Of a stretch of DNA of 64,000 nucleotides, positions 34,118 to 41,969 are shown piece by piece (positions within the stretch are counted from its first letter, which is position 1; each line of letters begins with the position of its first letter). The notes under the pieces are model-generated. The model was given only the letters and a program-made list of their open reading frames with translations, searched no databases and had not been told where the DNA came from. Source of the stretch: Streptomyces sp. TS71-3. Its GTDB lineage: Bacteria; Actinomycetota; Actinomycetes; Streptomycetales; Streptomycetaceae. The stretch is from contig NZ_BNEL01000001.1 in NCBI RefSeq assembly GCF_018327685.1, forward strand, positions 1,798,001 to 1,862,000, written 5' to 3'. The position numbers were made by a program, and so were the translations under genes.

Positions 34118-35182
34118 ATGTCTCTCCTGCACCGCAACAGGCTCGCGGCGGCCGAGAAGGCGACCGCTTCCGTCGGGGTGGAGACTCCGGACGGGATCGG
34201 GGCTCCGGACGGGGCGGGGGCTCCGCACGGGACAGGTACTCCGCACGGGACAGGGGTTCCGGAAGGGACGGGGATTCCGGACGAGGCGGAGGGAGCCGCC
34301 GAGGGCACCAGGGCAGCCGGTCGCGCCGCCCCCGCCCCAGTCTCCTCCGGCTCCTCCGGCCCCTCCGGCCCCGCACTCATCAGCCTGCGCGGCGCGGCCC
34401 TGTCGTACGGCGACCGCGTCCTGTGGCAGGGGCTCGACCTCGACGTGCGCCCCGGCGAGTTCCTGGCCGTGCTCGGCCCGAACGGCTCCGGGAAGACCAG
34501 CTTCGTCCGGGCCCTGCTGGGCCAGCGGCAGCTGTCCGCGGGAACCGTGACCGTGCTCGGCCGATCGCCCCGGCACGGCAGCCGGCACATCGGCTACGTG
34601 CCCCAGCAGGCGACGCTGCCGCCCCAGGGCGCGCTGCGCGCCCGGGACCTGGTGCGGTTCGGCATCGACGGGCACCGCTTCGGGCCCCGGCTGCGCAGTG
34701 GCCCCGTCCGGGAACGGGTCGACGAGATCCTCCGCTCGGTCGGCGCCGCCGGCTACGCGGACGTCCCCCTCTCCCTGCTCTCCGGCGGCGAGCGGCAGCG
34801 CGTGCGGATCGGCCAGGCGCTGGCGTGCGACCCCGAGATCCTGCTCTGCGACGAGCCGCTGCTCTCCCTCGACCTGCGCCACCAGCGGGCCGTGACGGAG
34901 CTGGTGGACGCCCGGCGCCGCTCGCACGGCACCGCCGTGGTGTTCGTGACGCACGAGATCAACCCCGTGCTGGGGATGGCCGACCGGGTGCTCTACCTGG
35001 CCCGCGGCGGCCACCGGCTCGGCACCACGGACGAGGTGCTCACCTCGGAGTCCCTCTCGCAGCTCTACGGGACCCAGGTGGACGTCATCCGGGTGCGGGA
35101 CCACATCGCGGTGGTCGGAGCCCCCGACGAGGTGGCCGCGCCCCCGCACCACCCGGACGGCCACGAGGGAGCAGCGGCATGA
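34118..35182 (+). CDS. znuC: Zinc ABC transporter, ATP-binding protein
   Basis: 354 residues, longer than usual because of an N-terminal extension of about 85 residues with six hexapeptide repeats (GAPDGA, GAPHGT, GTPHGT and so on) plus a Ser/Pro-rich linker. Then a normal ABC ATPase: Walker A GPNGSGKTS, Q-loop YVPQQATLPP, signature LLSGGERQRVRIGQAL, Walker B ILLCDEPLLSLD, and the H-loop in VTHEINPV. A start closer to the ATPase core cannot be ruled out, but no better ribosome site is seen there. It energises zinc import. Confidence 0.9.
   Translation: MSLLHRNRLAAAEKATASVGVETPDGIGAPDGAGAPHGTGTPHGTGVPEGTGIPDEAEGAAEGTRAAGRAAPAPVSSGSSGPSGPALISLRGAALSYGDRVLWQGLDLDVRPGEFLAVLGPNGSGKTSFVRALLGQRQLSAGTVTVLGRSPRHGSRHIGYVPQQATLPPQGALRARDLVRFGIDGHRFGPRLRSGPVRERVDEILRSVGAAGYADVPLSLLSGGERQRVRIGQALACDPEILLCDEPLLSLDLRHQRAVTELVDARRRSHGTAVVFVTHEINPVLGMADRVLYLARGGHRLGTTDEVLTSESLSQLYGTQVDVIRVRDHIAVVGAPDEVAAPPHHPDGHEGAAA
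34181..34288. repeat. 18-bp tandem repeat inside znuC, six copies
   Basis: Six 18-base units (34181, 34199, 34217, 34235, 34253 and 34271) keep the reading frame and encode the hexapeptides ETPDGI, GAPDGA, GAPHGT, GTPHGT, GVPEGT and GIPDEA. Copy number could vary without a frameshift. Confidence 0.9.
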
Positions 35183-35213
35183 CCGGCACGCAGCGCCAGG
35201 AGGAAGCACGGCC

Positions 35214-36143
35214 ATGACCGCGCCCATGATGATCGCCGACGGCGTCTGGCACCAGATCTTCGACTTCACGGACTACTCCGCGCTCCTCGCCCTGGTCCGC
35301 AACTCGCTCATCGCGGGCGCCGCGCTCGGCCTGATCGGCGGCCTGACCGGGGTGTTCGTCATCATGCGGGACCTGCCGTTCGCGGTGCACGGCATCAGCG
35401 AGCTGTCCTTCGCGGGCGCGTCGGCGGCACTGCTGCTGGGCGTGAACGTCGTGGCCGGCTCCATCGTCGGCTCGCTGATCGCGGCCTGCACGATCGGCGT
35501 GCTCGGCACGCGCGCCCGGGACCGCAACTCGGCCATCGGCATCCTCATGCCGTTCGGCCTGGGCCTCGGGGTCCTCTTCCTCGCCCTCTACAAGGGCCGG
35601 GCCGCGAACAAGTTCGGGCTGCTCACGGGCCAGATCGTCGCCGTCGACACCCCGCAGATGGCCTGGCTGCTCGGCACCTCGGCCCTGGTGCTCGTCGCGC
35701 TCGCGGTCATCTGGCGGCCGCTGTCCTTCATCAGCGCCGACCCCGACGTCGCCGAGGCCCGGGGCCTTCCGGTGCGGGGCCTGTCCCTGGCCTTCATGCT
35801 GGTGCTGGGCCTCTCGGTCGCCCTGTCCGTACAGGTCGTCGGCGCCCTGCTGGTCCTCACCCTCGTCGTCACCCCGGCCGCGGCGGCGGCCCGGGTGACC
35901 GCCTCACCGGTGCTGCTGCCGCTGCTCAGCGTGGTGTTCGCGGTGGCGTCGATGGAGGGCGGCATCCTCCTCGCCCTCGGCAGCAGCATCCCCATCAGCC
36001 CCTACGTCACGACCATCTCGTTCCTGATCTACCTGGGCTGCCGGGTGGCGGGGAGCAGGCGGGTCCGCAGGTGGGGAGCGAGGGCGGCCGAGGGCCGCGG
36101 AGAGCCGGTGGCGGCGGGGGTGGCGGGGGCCGGGACGGCCTGA
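35214..36143 (+). CDS. znuB: Zinc ABC transporter, permease
   Basis: 309 residues with about eight membrane helices. Family motifs include GLIGGLTGVFVIMRDLPFAVHGISELSFAGASAALLLG near the start and SVQVVGALLVLTLVVTPAAAAARVTA later, typical of ABC-3 (ZnuB/TroC) permeases. The start follows AGGAGGAAGCACGGCC. It lies 31 bases after znuC and completes the transporter. A strong hairpin terminator follows the stop. Confidence 0.92.
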   Translation: MTAPMMIADGVWHQIFDFTDYSALLALVRNSLIAGAALGLIGGLTGVFVIMRDLPFAVHGISELSFAGASAALLLGVNVVAGSIVGSLIAACTIGVLGTRARDRNSAIGILMPFGLGLGVLFLALYKGRAANKFGLLTGQIVAVDTPQMAWLLGTSALVLVALAVIWRPLSFISADPDVAEARGLPVRGLSLAFMLVLGLSVALSVQVVGALLVLTLVVTPAAAAARVTASPVLLPLLSVVFAVASMEGGILLALGSSIPISPYVTTISFLIYLGCRVAGSRRVRRWGARAAEGRGEPVAAGVAGAGTA

Positions 36144-36162
36144 CCCGTACGGCATGTCCCCC

Positions 36163-36200
36163 GGGCCCTGGCCGGTCCACCGCGGACCGGACCAGGGCCC
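36163..36200. terminator. Bidirectional hairpin terminator between znuB and the Rpn-like locus
   Basis: Left arm GGGCCCTGGCCGGTCC and right arm GGACCGG-A-CCAGGGCCC pair almost completely with a five-base loop. The two convergent genes end 20 bases before and 8 bases after it. No long T-run follows, as is common in Streptomyces. Confidence 0.75.
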
Positions 36201-36207
36201 CGGTGCG

Positions 36208-36477
36208 TCACTCCTCCTCGAAGATCTTCTCGGCCGAGGGCGCGATGATGGCGCGGGTGAGCCAGTGGTCGAGGAGCTCGGGGTCGCGGCAGTCGGTGAT
36301 CCGTGTGCGGATCTCGTCGGACACGTTCAGGCCCCGTTGCTCCAGGACGAGCAGGATGTCCTGTGCGCGTCCTTCCGCGCGTCCTTTCTCGCGTCCTTCG
36401 TCGCGGATCTCCTCCGAGAGCCACGACTTGTAGAAGGAGAGGTCCACGGCTCTGCAGTTCTCTTGCGTCTGCGTCAC
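36208..36477 (-). CDS. Stand-alone copy of the C-terminal domain of the Rpn-like nuclease
   Basis: 89 residues from a GTG that overlaps the stop of the upstream Rpn-like gene (GTGA). After nine residues (VTQTQENCR) the sequence AVDLSFYKSWLSEEIR onward repeats the last 80 residues of the upstream protein; I count 60 of 80 positions identical. It contains the charged GREKGRAEGRA segment and the DPELLDHWLTRA motif and lacks the nuclease core. Tandem duplication is the simple origin. It could be inert, or act as an inhibitor that caps the nuclease, as the internally encoded RpnS products do. Confidence 0.7.
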   Translation of the reverse strand: MTQTQENCRAVDLSFYKSWLSEEIRDEGREKGRAEGRAQDILLVLEQRGLNVSDEIRTRITDCRDPELLDHWLTRAIIAPSAEKIFEEE

Positions 36478-37358
36478 TGGGATTCGAAGATCTCTTCGAC
36501 TGAGGGCGTGGTGACGGCGCGGGTGAGCCAGTGGTCGAGGAGCTCGGGGTCGTCGGAGCTCATGATCCGTGTTCGGGCCTCGTCGGACACGTGCAGGCCT
36601 CGCTGCTCCAGGATGCGGAGGACGGCGCCTGCAAGGCCTTCCGCACGTCCTTTCTCGCGTCCCTCCTCCCGGATCTCCTCCGAGAGCCACGACTTGTAGA
36701 ACGAGAGGTCCACGGCCACCAGATTCCTCCAGAGGTCCTTGGCCGGGCGGTTGCCCAGCCCTTGAGCGGTGAGTTCGACGACAGGGTCTGCCAGGTTTTC
36801 GGGAACGTCCTGCAGCGCGCTGGACAACGCTTTCAGTATGGCACCGATGTCCGGGTTCGCCGCGTGGGTGATGGCCGACAGAGTGGCCAGCACCAGGTCG
36901 GCTCGGGCCTCGACCGGGTCGGTGATCATCGGCACGTTGTGCGGGCCGATCACAACGGGGCGCAAGGTCAGAGTGGGTAGGGCGCGAGGCCCGCTGGACA
37001 CTGACTGCTCGGCCCACCGAGCCGTGGCATGGTCCTGGCAGACAACCAGCAGAGCGGTCGGCAGCCGGTACTTCGTCCACACGTACGAGACGTAGTACGC
37101 CCAGCTCGCGGGCTTCGCTGGATCCTGCTTGCCCTGGGCCTCGATGGCCGGCAGGAAGGCGTCAAGCTCGGCGCTCTCCAGGCGTAAGAGGGTGTCCACT
37201 CTGCGTTCGACGGGGCTGGTCTCGGTGAGGTCCGTGGGCATCACGGTCACCTTGGCGGGACTGGGGACGGCGATCCCGAGCAGACGGGACACGCGGCTGA
37301 AGAGCCCCGGGTCGTGCTGGAAGATGCGGTGCATCGCCTCGTGAGGCGGGCTGACCAT
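36474..37358 (-). CDS. Rpn/PD-(D/E)XK-like nuclease family protein
   Basis: 294 residues. It belongs to a family common in streptomycetes that starts MVSPPHEAMHRIF. The motif ERRVDTLLRLES with Asp55, followed by FLPAIEAQGKQDP with Glu73 and Gln75, resembles the D-(n)-ExQ active site of Rpn-type nucleases. Also seen: WAYYVSYVWTKYRLPTALLVVCQD, a membrane-free alpha/beta core, and a charged C-terminal AVDLSFYKSWLSEEIREEGREKGRAEG region. Codon 58 is TTA (37185-37187). Rpn proteins promote recombination or act in phage defence. It starts after an AT-rich promoter region (37370-37440). Confidence 0.72.
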   Translation of the reverse strand: MVSPPHEAMHRIFQHDPGLFSRVSRLLGIAVPSPAKVTVMPTDLTETSPVERRVDTLLRLESAELDAFLPAIEAQGKQDPAKPASWAYYVSYVWTKYRLPTALLVVCQDHATARWAEQSVSSGPRALPTLTLRPVVIGPHNVPMITDPVEARADLVLATLSAITHAANPDIGAILKALSSALQDVPENLADPVVELTAQGLGNRPAKDLWRNLVAVDLSFYKSWLSEEIREEGREKGRAEGLAGAVLRILEQRGLHVSDEARTRIMSSDDPELLDHWLTRAVTTPSVEEIFESQ

Positions 37359-37519
37359 GGTGTTCCTCTGTTGTGCGGTGATTTCCGTATATGTATTCCT
37401 GTCACGCTGTGTATGTGTGTGATTACCGAAACGGTTCGTCAAGTCCGTTCTGTACGGGGGCTGTCGGACCTTTGTCCGGGCTGTCCGGGGCCTGCTCGCG
37501 GGCTGACCGCCGACAACAA

Positions 37520-37556
37520 GGCGCCCCGCCCCCGGCGTTACCGGGAACGGGGCGCC
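37520..37556 (-). terminator. Hairpin terminator of the flavoprotein disulfide reductase gene
   Basis: The stem GGCGCCCCG/CGGGGCGCC encloses a second stem CCCGG/CCGGG with loop CGTTA. In the gene's direction it begins 12 bases after the stop and is followed by TTGTTGTCGG, so it looks like an intrinsic terminator. Confidence 0.8.
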
Positions 37557-37568
37557 GTGGCGTAGCGC

Positions 37569-39068
37569 TCAGCCCTTGCGCCGCTGGCCCTCCAGCGTCT
37601 CCAGCAGTCGCAGCCAGATCTCGCTGACCGTCGGATAGCTGGGCACCGCGTGCCAGAGTGCGGCCACCGTCATGCGGCCGACGACGGCGGTGGTCGCCGC
37701 GTGGACGAGGTCCGAGACGCCCGTGCCCACGAACGTCGCCCCGACCAGGGTGTCCGTGGCGCGGTCGACGACCAGCTTGGCGCGGCCCGCGTAGTCCTCG
37801 CGGAGCAGGTACGTGCCGGCGAGGGCCGCCAGGTCGTACTCGACCGTCTCGACGTCGATGCCCGCGCGGCGGGCCTCCTCCTCCGTCGGGCCGACGGAGC
37901 CGACCTCGGGTGCGGTGAAGGTGACCTGGGGGACCGCCCGGTGGCCGGCCGCGGTGCCGAGGCGGCTCAGCTCGTCGCCGTCCGGCTTCTCTCCCGCGGC
38001 CCGTGCCGCGATCACCTCACCGGCCGCCCGCGCCTGGTACTTGCCCATGTGGGTCAGGAGGGAGCGCCCGCAGGCGTCGCCGACGGCGTACAGCCACGCG
38101 CCGTCCACCCCGCGCACCGTCTGCTGGTCGTCCACGTCCAGGTAACCGCCATCCGGCAGGCCCACGGAGGAAAGGCCCAGGTCGCCGGTGGCCGGGGTGC
38201 GGCCCGTGGCGACGACGATCTCGTCGGCGACGAGCGTGGTGCCGTCGTCGAGCACCACGGTGACCTCCCCGCCGTGCGGCAGTCCCGTACCGGTCGCGCG
38301 GGCACCCTCGCGCCGCACCTCGCTCACGCCGCGCTCCAGCAGCAGCCGGACGCCCGCGGACCGCAGCCCCTCGGCGACGAACTCCCCCGCGAAGGGCTCC
38401 TGGCGCGCGAGCAGCGCCGCTCCCCGGTGGACGAGGGTCAGCTCCTCGACGCCGAGCGCGCTCAGCCACGTCGCCGCCTCGCAGCCCACCACGCCACCGC
38501 CCAGGACGACCACGCGCCGCGGCACCTCGTGCAGGTTGGTCACGTCGCGCGACGTCCACGGCAGCGCCTCGCGCAGACCCGGAACCGGCGGCACCGACGC
38601 CACCGAGCCCGTCGCCACGACGACCGCGTGCCGCGCCGTCAGCGTCCGGGTGCCCCCGGCCGCCGTGCTGACCACCACCGTCCGGTCCCCGGCCAGCCGC
38701 CCGTGCCCGCGTATCACGTCGATGCCCGCGCCCACCGCCCACTTCACCTGCGAGTCGTCCGACAGGCCGTTCACGATGGCGTCCCTGCGGGCGAGGACGG
38801 CGGGCACGTCGAGCCGCGCGTTCCCGACGACGGAGGCCACTCCCGGCATGTGGCGGGCGGTGTCGAGGACCTCGCCGGGGCGCAGCAGGCCCTTGCTGGG
38901 CATGCAGGCCCAGTACGAGCACTCGCCGCCGAGCAACTCGCCCTCCACCAGGACCGCGTCGAGACCTGAGTACTGCGAGGCGTACTGCGCCGCGTTCTCG
39001 CCGGCAGCCCCGCCACCCAGCACGATGACATCCCACTCGGTACGTTCCGGATCGACTGACGCTGCCAT
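37569..39068 (-). CDS. FAD-dependent pyridine nucleotide-disulfide oxidoreductase (dihydrolipoamide dehydrogenase/mercuric reductase-like)
   Basis: 499 residues. FAD motif DVIVLGGGAAGENAAQYAS and redox-active pair CSYWAC (C-x4-C) in GGECSYWACMPSKGLLRP. An NAD(P) motif, VVLGGGVVGCEAATWLSALG, is followed by ATGRTP and by the second FAD motif (YAVGDACGRSLLTHMGKYQAR). The C-terminal dimerisation domain carries a VGPTEEEARRAG stretch. No 2-oxoacid dehydrogenase genes adjoin it, and the usual HxxxxE base is not obvious in the expected form. It may be one of the stand-alone paralogs common in Streptomyces, not the Lpd of a complex. Confidence 0.88.
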   Translation of the reverse strand: MAASVDPERTEWDVIVLGGGAAGENAAQYASQYSGLDAVLVEGELLGGECSYWACMPSKGLLRPGEVLDTARHMPGVASVVGNARLDVPAVLARRDAIVNGLSDDSQVKWAVGAGIDVIRGHGRLAGDRTVVVSTAAGGTRTLTARHAVVVATGSVASVPPVPGLREALPWTSRDVTNLHEVPRRVVVLGGGVVGCEAATWLSALGVEELTLVHRGAALLARQEPFAGEFVAEGLRSAGVRLLLERGVSEVRREGARATGTGLPHGGEVTVVLDDGTTLVADEIVVATGRTPATGDLGLSSVGLPDGGYLDVDDQQTVRGVDGAWLYAVGDACGRSLLTHMGKYQARAAGEVIAARAAGEKPDGDELSRLGTAAGHRAVPQVTFTAPEVGSVGPTEEEARRAGIDVETVEYDLAALAGTYLLREDYAGRAKLVVDRATDTLVGATFVGTGVSDLVHAATTAVVGRMTVAALWHAVPSYPTVSEIWLRLLETLEGQRRKG

Positions 39069-39402
39069 GTCCCTGCTCCTTGCTGTGTTCGCGTTGCTCG
39101 GGTCGCCTCGGGATTCCGGGCCGGCCGGGGCGGCCCGGGCTTCCCGGGCCGCCTGCTGACGCTACCCGGCCCGGGCGGTGCGCCGCGCAGCGCTCCCGTG
39201 CCAGGGGGCTGCCACCCCGCCGCGGGAGCGGCCGTCCACCCCCCGCTAGCAGATGGTCGATCAGGTTGCGGTAAGACATGGACGGAATCCGGTAAGACTT
39301 GGCCCGCTCCCGACGCACATGATCCAGAGGATCACAGCGAAGATCACCGTGACGGATTCCCGGGGCGGGGACCGGACCGGCCGCACGACGACGAGGACGC
39401 AT
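39069..39402. other. Divergent gap with a strong hairpin
   Basis: About 330 bases between divergent starts. At 39130-39152 GCGGCCCGGG and CCCGGGCCGC form a perfect 10-bp stem with loop CTT. A 150-base upstream in-frame extension of the TrkA-N gene covers part of the right side, but I do not consider it coding. Promoters for both genes must lie here. Confidence 0.55.
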
Positions 39403-41328
39403 ATGAGCACGCCCCAGGCCCCCGCGGACGACGACACGCTCTCGTTCGCCACCGCGGTGGGCCGAACCTTCGGCGAACGCGACGGCGGCGAAGCCAGAGG
39501 ACACATGGTGGTCTGGGGCGACAACGCGCTCGCCCAGCGGCTCATCCGCGAGCTGGCCGCCGTGTACGGGCAGGACGTGACCGTCGTCCTGCCGTCCCTC
39601 ACGAGCGGCCACGGGCCGCGGATCGCTCAACTGGTGCGGGATCCCCGCGTGTCGGTGAGAGCGGTGGAGGCCCTGGAGCCCGACGAGAGGGCGCTGCGGG
39701 AGGCGGGCATCGAGACGGCGACCGCGCTCGCGCTCACCTCCGGGGACGACCAGGCCAACATCCACGTCGCCCTCCGTGCCCGCCGGATCAACCCCGAGGT
39801 GCGGCTGGTCATCCGGCTGTTCAACCGCGCGCTGGGCCACCATGTCGAGGGCCTGCTCGACCGCGCGGTGAAGACGCGCAACCCGACCCTGGCCTCGTCG
39901 GCGGTCGACGTGTCCACCACCGTGCTGTCCGACGCGGAGACCGCGGCGCCCTCGCTCGTCGCCGCGGCGGTCGTCGGCGACGAGAAGATCATCCACGCCG
40001 ACGGGATGCTGCTGCGGGCGAAGGAGCGCACCCTCGCGACCGCCGGGCGGCGCGATCCGCTCGCCACCCTCGCGCTGCTGCCCGACTCGGCCGGCGAGTC
40101 CGACGAGCGGGCCATGGGCGAGATGATCGACGGCCCGCAGATCCTGCCCGACGAGGACACCGTGGCGGCTGCCGCGCCGGAGCGCGGCGCGGTCGTCCTG
40201 GAGGCCGTGACCCCCAGCCCGGGGCCCCTCACCGCGGTGACACGGCTGCCGCGCCTGCCGCTGAGGCTGTTCCTCTCCCGCCGCCTGGGCGTCGCCTTCG
40301 CGTCCGTGGGAACGGTCGTGGTGGTGCTCGCCGCCGTGAACTGGTACGTGAGCCGGCAGGGCAGCCCCCTGCACGCCGTCTACACGACGCTGCTGGACGT
40401 CTTCGCCATCAACGACCCGGCCGTGGGGCAGCCCGCCGTCGAGCAGATCCTCCAACTGCTCTGCGGCCTCGCGGGAATGATGTTCCTGCCCCTGCTGCTC
40501 GCCGCGGTGCTGGAGGCGTACGGGAAGATCAGGGCGAGTTCGGGCCTCACCGGGCCGCCCAGGAACATGTCCGGCCACGTCGTGCTGATAGGCCTGGGCA
40601 AGGTCGGCACGCGGGTGCTGGCCCGGCTGCTGGAGCTGGAGATCCCCGTCGTGTGCGTCGAACGCGACCCGCGGGCCCGGGGCGTCCCGCTGGCCCGCGC
40701 GCACCGCGTGCCGACGGTGGTCGGCGACGTCTCGGAGCCGGGCGTCATGGAGAGCTCCCGCATCGAGCGTGCCCGTGCCCTGATGGCGCTCACCAGCGAC
40801 GACGCGACGAACCTGGAGGCCGTGCTGAACGCCCGGCACATCAGGCCCGACGTCCGCGTGGTGATGCGGCTGTTCGACGACGACTTCGCGGCGACCGTCT
40901 ACGGCACCCTGCGCGACGCCTACCCCACCGCGCGGACCCGGAGCAGGTCCGTCTCCGCGCTGGCCGCGCCCGCCTTCGGCGGCGCGATGATGGGGCGTGA
41001 GGTGCTGGGCGCCATCCCGGTCGGCAGGCGCGTGCTGATCTTCTCCTCGGTGGAGGTCGCCGGCAATCCGCTGCTGGAGGGCCGGCGCATCGCCAAGGCG
41101 TGCGTGCCGGGCGCCTGGCGGGTGCTGGCACTCGACACGGCCCGGATGCGCGAGCGGCGATCCGACCTGATGGCGATCCTCTCCGGCGGCTCGGGCACCC
41201 TCTCCTGGCGCCCCGACCCCGACCGGGTGCTGAAACCCGGCGATCGCGTGGTCGTCGCCGCCACCCGCCGCGGGCTGGGAAACCTGATGCACGCGGTGCC
41301 GGGCCCCGAGGTGCACACCGCGGGATAG
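39403..41328 (+). CDS. Membrane protein with two TrkA-N (RCK-like) NAD-binding domains, CASTOR/POLLUX-like
   Basis: 641 residues from the ATG giving MSTPQAPADDD with GAGGA upstream; an in-frame start at 39253 would add 50 residues. The first Rossmann domain (about 25-250) begins MVVWGDNALAQRLIREL. Two membrane helices follow (about 295-315 and 350-372), flanking a short loop without a TVGYG potassium filter. The second Rossmann domain begins HVVLIGLGKVGTRVLARLLELE and continues with TSDDATNLEAVLNAR. The layout recalls ion-channel-like CASTOR/POLLUX proteins. An ion-regulatory role is inferred; the missing filter argues against a classical K+ channel. Confidence 0.82.
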   Translation: MSTPQAPADDDTLSFATAVGRTFGERDGGEARGHMVVWGDNALAQRLIRELAAVYGQDVTVVLPSLTSGHGPRIAQLVRDPRVSVRAVEALEPDERALREAGIETATALALTSGDDQANIHVALRARRINPEVRLVIRLFNRALGHHVEGLLDRAVKTRNPTLASSAVDVSTTVLSDAETAAPSLVAAAVVGDEKIIHADGMLLRAKERTLATAGRRDPLATLALLPDSAGESDERAMGEMIDGPQILPDEDTVAAAAPERGAVVLEAVTPSPGPLTAVTRLPRLPLRLFLSRRLGVAFASVGTVVVVLAAVNWYVSRQGSPLHAVYTTLLDVFAINDPAVGQPAVEQILQLLCGLAGMMFLPLLLAAVLEAYGKIRASSGLTGPPRNMSGHVVLIGLGKVGTRVLARLLELEIPVVCVERDPRARGVPLARAHRVPTVVGDVSEPGVMESSRIERARALMALTSDDATNLEAVLNARHIRPDVRVVMRLFDDDFAATVYGTLRDAYPTARTRSRSVSALAAPAFGGAMMGREVLGAIPVGRRVLIFSSVEVAGNPLLEGRRIAKACVPGAWRVLALDTARMRERRSDLMAILSGGSGTLSWRPDPDRVLKPGDRVVVAATRRGLGNLMHAVPGPEVHTAG

Positions 41329-41495
41329 CGCCCGGGAGCCGCTGCGGCGGCGGGACGGGCACGCCGGCGGGAGCGGCCCGCCGCTCGGCGCGTGCGGGGG
41401 TGCCGCCCGCCGCGGCCGGACGCGCAGGCGGCCGCGGTGACGGGTCCCGCCGCGAGCCCCGGGGGGCCGGCCCACGCCGGGAACCCGTCACGGCG

Positions 41496-41969
41496 TCAGG
41501 CGCCGCCGTGTACGCGGTCGCCCGTCAGGGGCGGAGGCTGGGCCTCCAGCGCGGTGAGCTCGTCCTCGGTGAGCAGCCGCGACCTGAGCAGGAACCGCAC
41601 CCCTTCAGGTGCCTCCAGGGAGAAGCCGCTGCCCCGCCCCTTGACCACGTCGACCGTCAGGTGGGTGTGCTTCCAGTACTCGTACTGGCTCGCGCTCATC
41701 CAGAACGGCGTCTCCTGCGAGACCCGCCCGAGCAGCACGTCCGCGGCGCCGACCCGGAACTCTCCGCGCGGGTAGCACATCGGCGAGCTGCCGTCGCAGC
41801 ACCCACCGGACTGGTGGAACATCAGCGGCCCGTGCTGCGCGGAGAGCCGGCGCACCAGCTCCTCCGCGTCGGCGGTGAGCTCGACGCGGGTCGGCGGTTC
41901 CGCGGGCGCCCGCGCAGCGCCCTGGGCGGCCGGCTCGACGCGCGCCCGGGTCTGGTCGGGGGTCTCCAT
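41496..41969 (-). CDS. DUF779 protein
   Basis: 157 residues. The ATG overlaps the aldehyde dehydrogenase stop (TGATG). A Pro/Ala-rich start is followed by the family core LMFHQSGGCCDGSSPMCYPRGEF and FWMSASQYEYWKHTHLTVDVVKGRGSGFSLEAPEGVRFLLRSR. The CC...C cluster and the histidines may bind metal. DUF779 genes are almost always found next to aldehyde dehydrogenases of the acetaldehyde/exaC type, as here, but their biochemical role is unknown. Confidence 0.92.
   Translation of the reverse strand: METPDQTRARVEPAAQGAARAPAEPPTRVELTADAEELVRRLSAQHGPLMFHQSGGCCDGSSPMCYPRGEFRVGAADVLLGRVSQETPFWMSASQYEYWKHTHLTVDVVKGRGSGFSLEAPEGVRFLLRSRLLTEDELTALEAQPPPLTGDRVHGGA

Noticed and set aside
38017..41475. 1152-codon minus-strand open frame across the disulfide reductase and the TrkA-N gene
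   Set aside because: The gene on each side has strong domain evidence in other frames; this frame has none.
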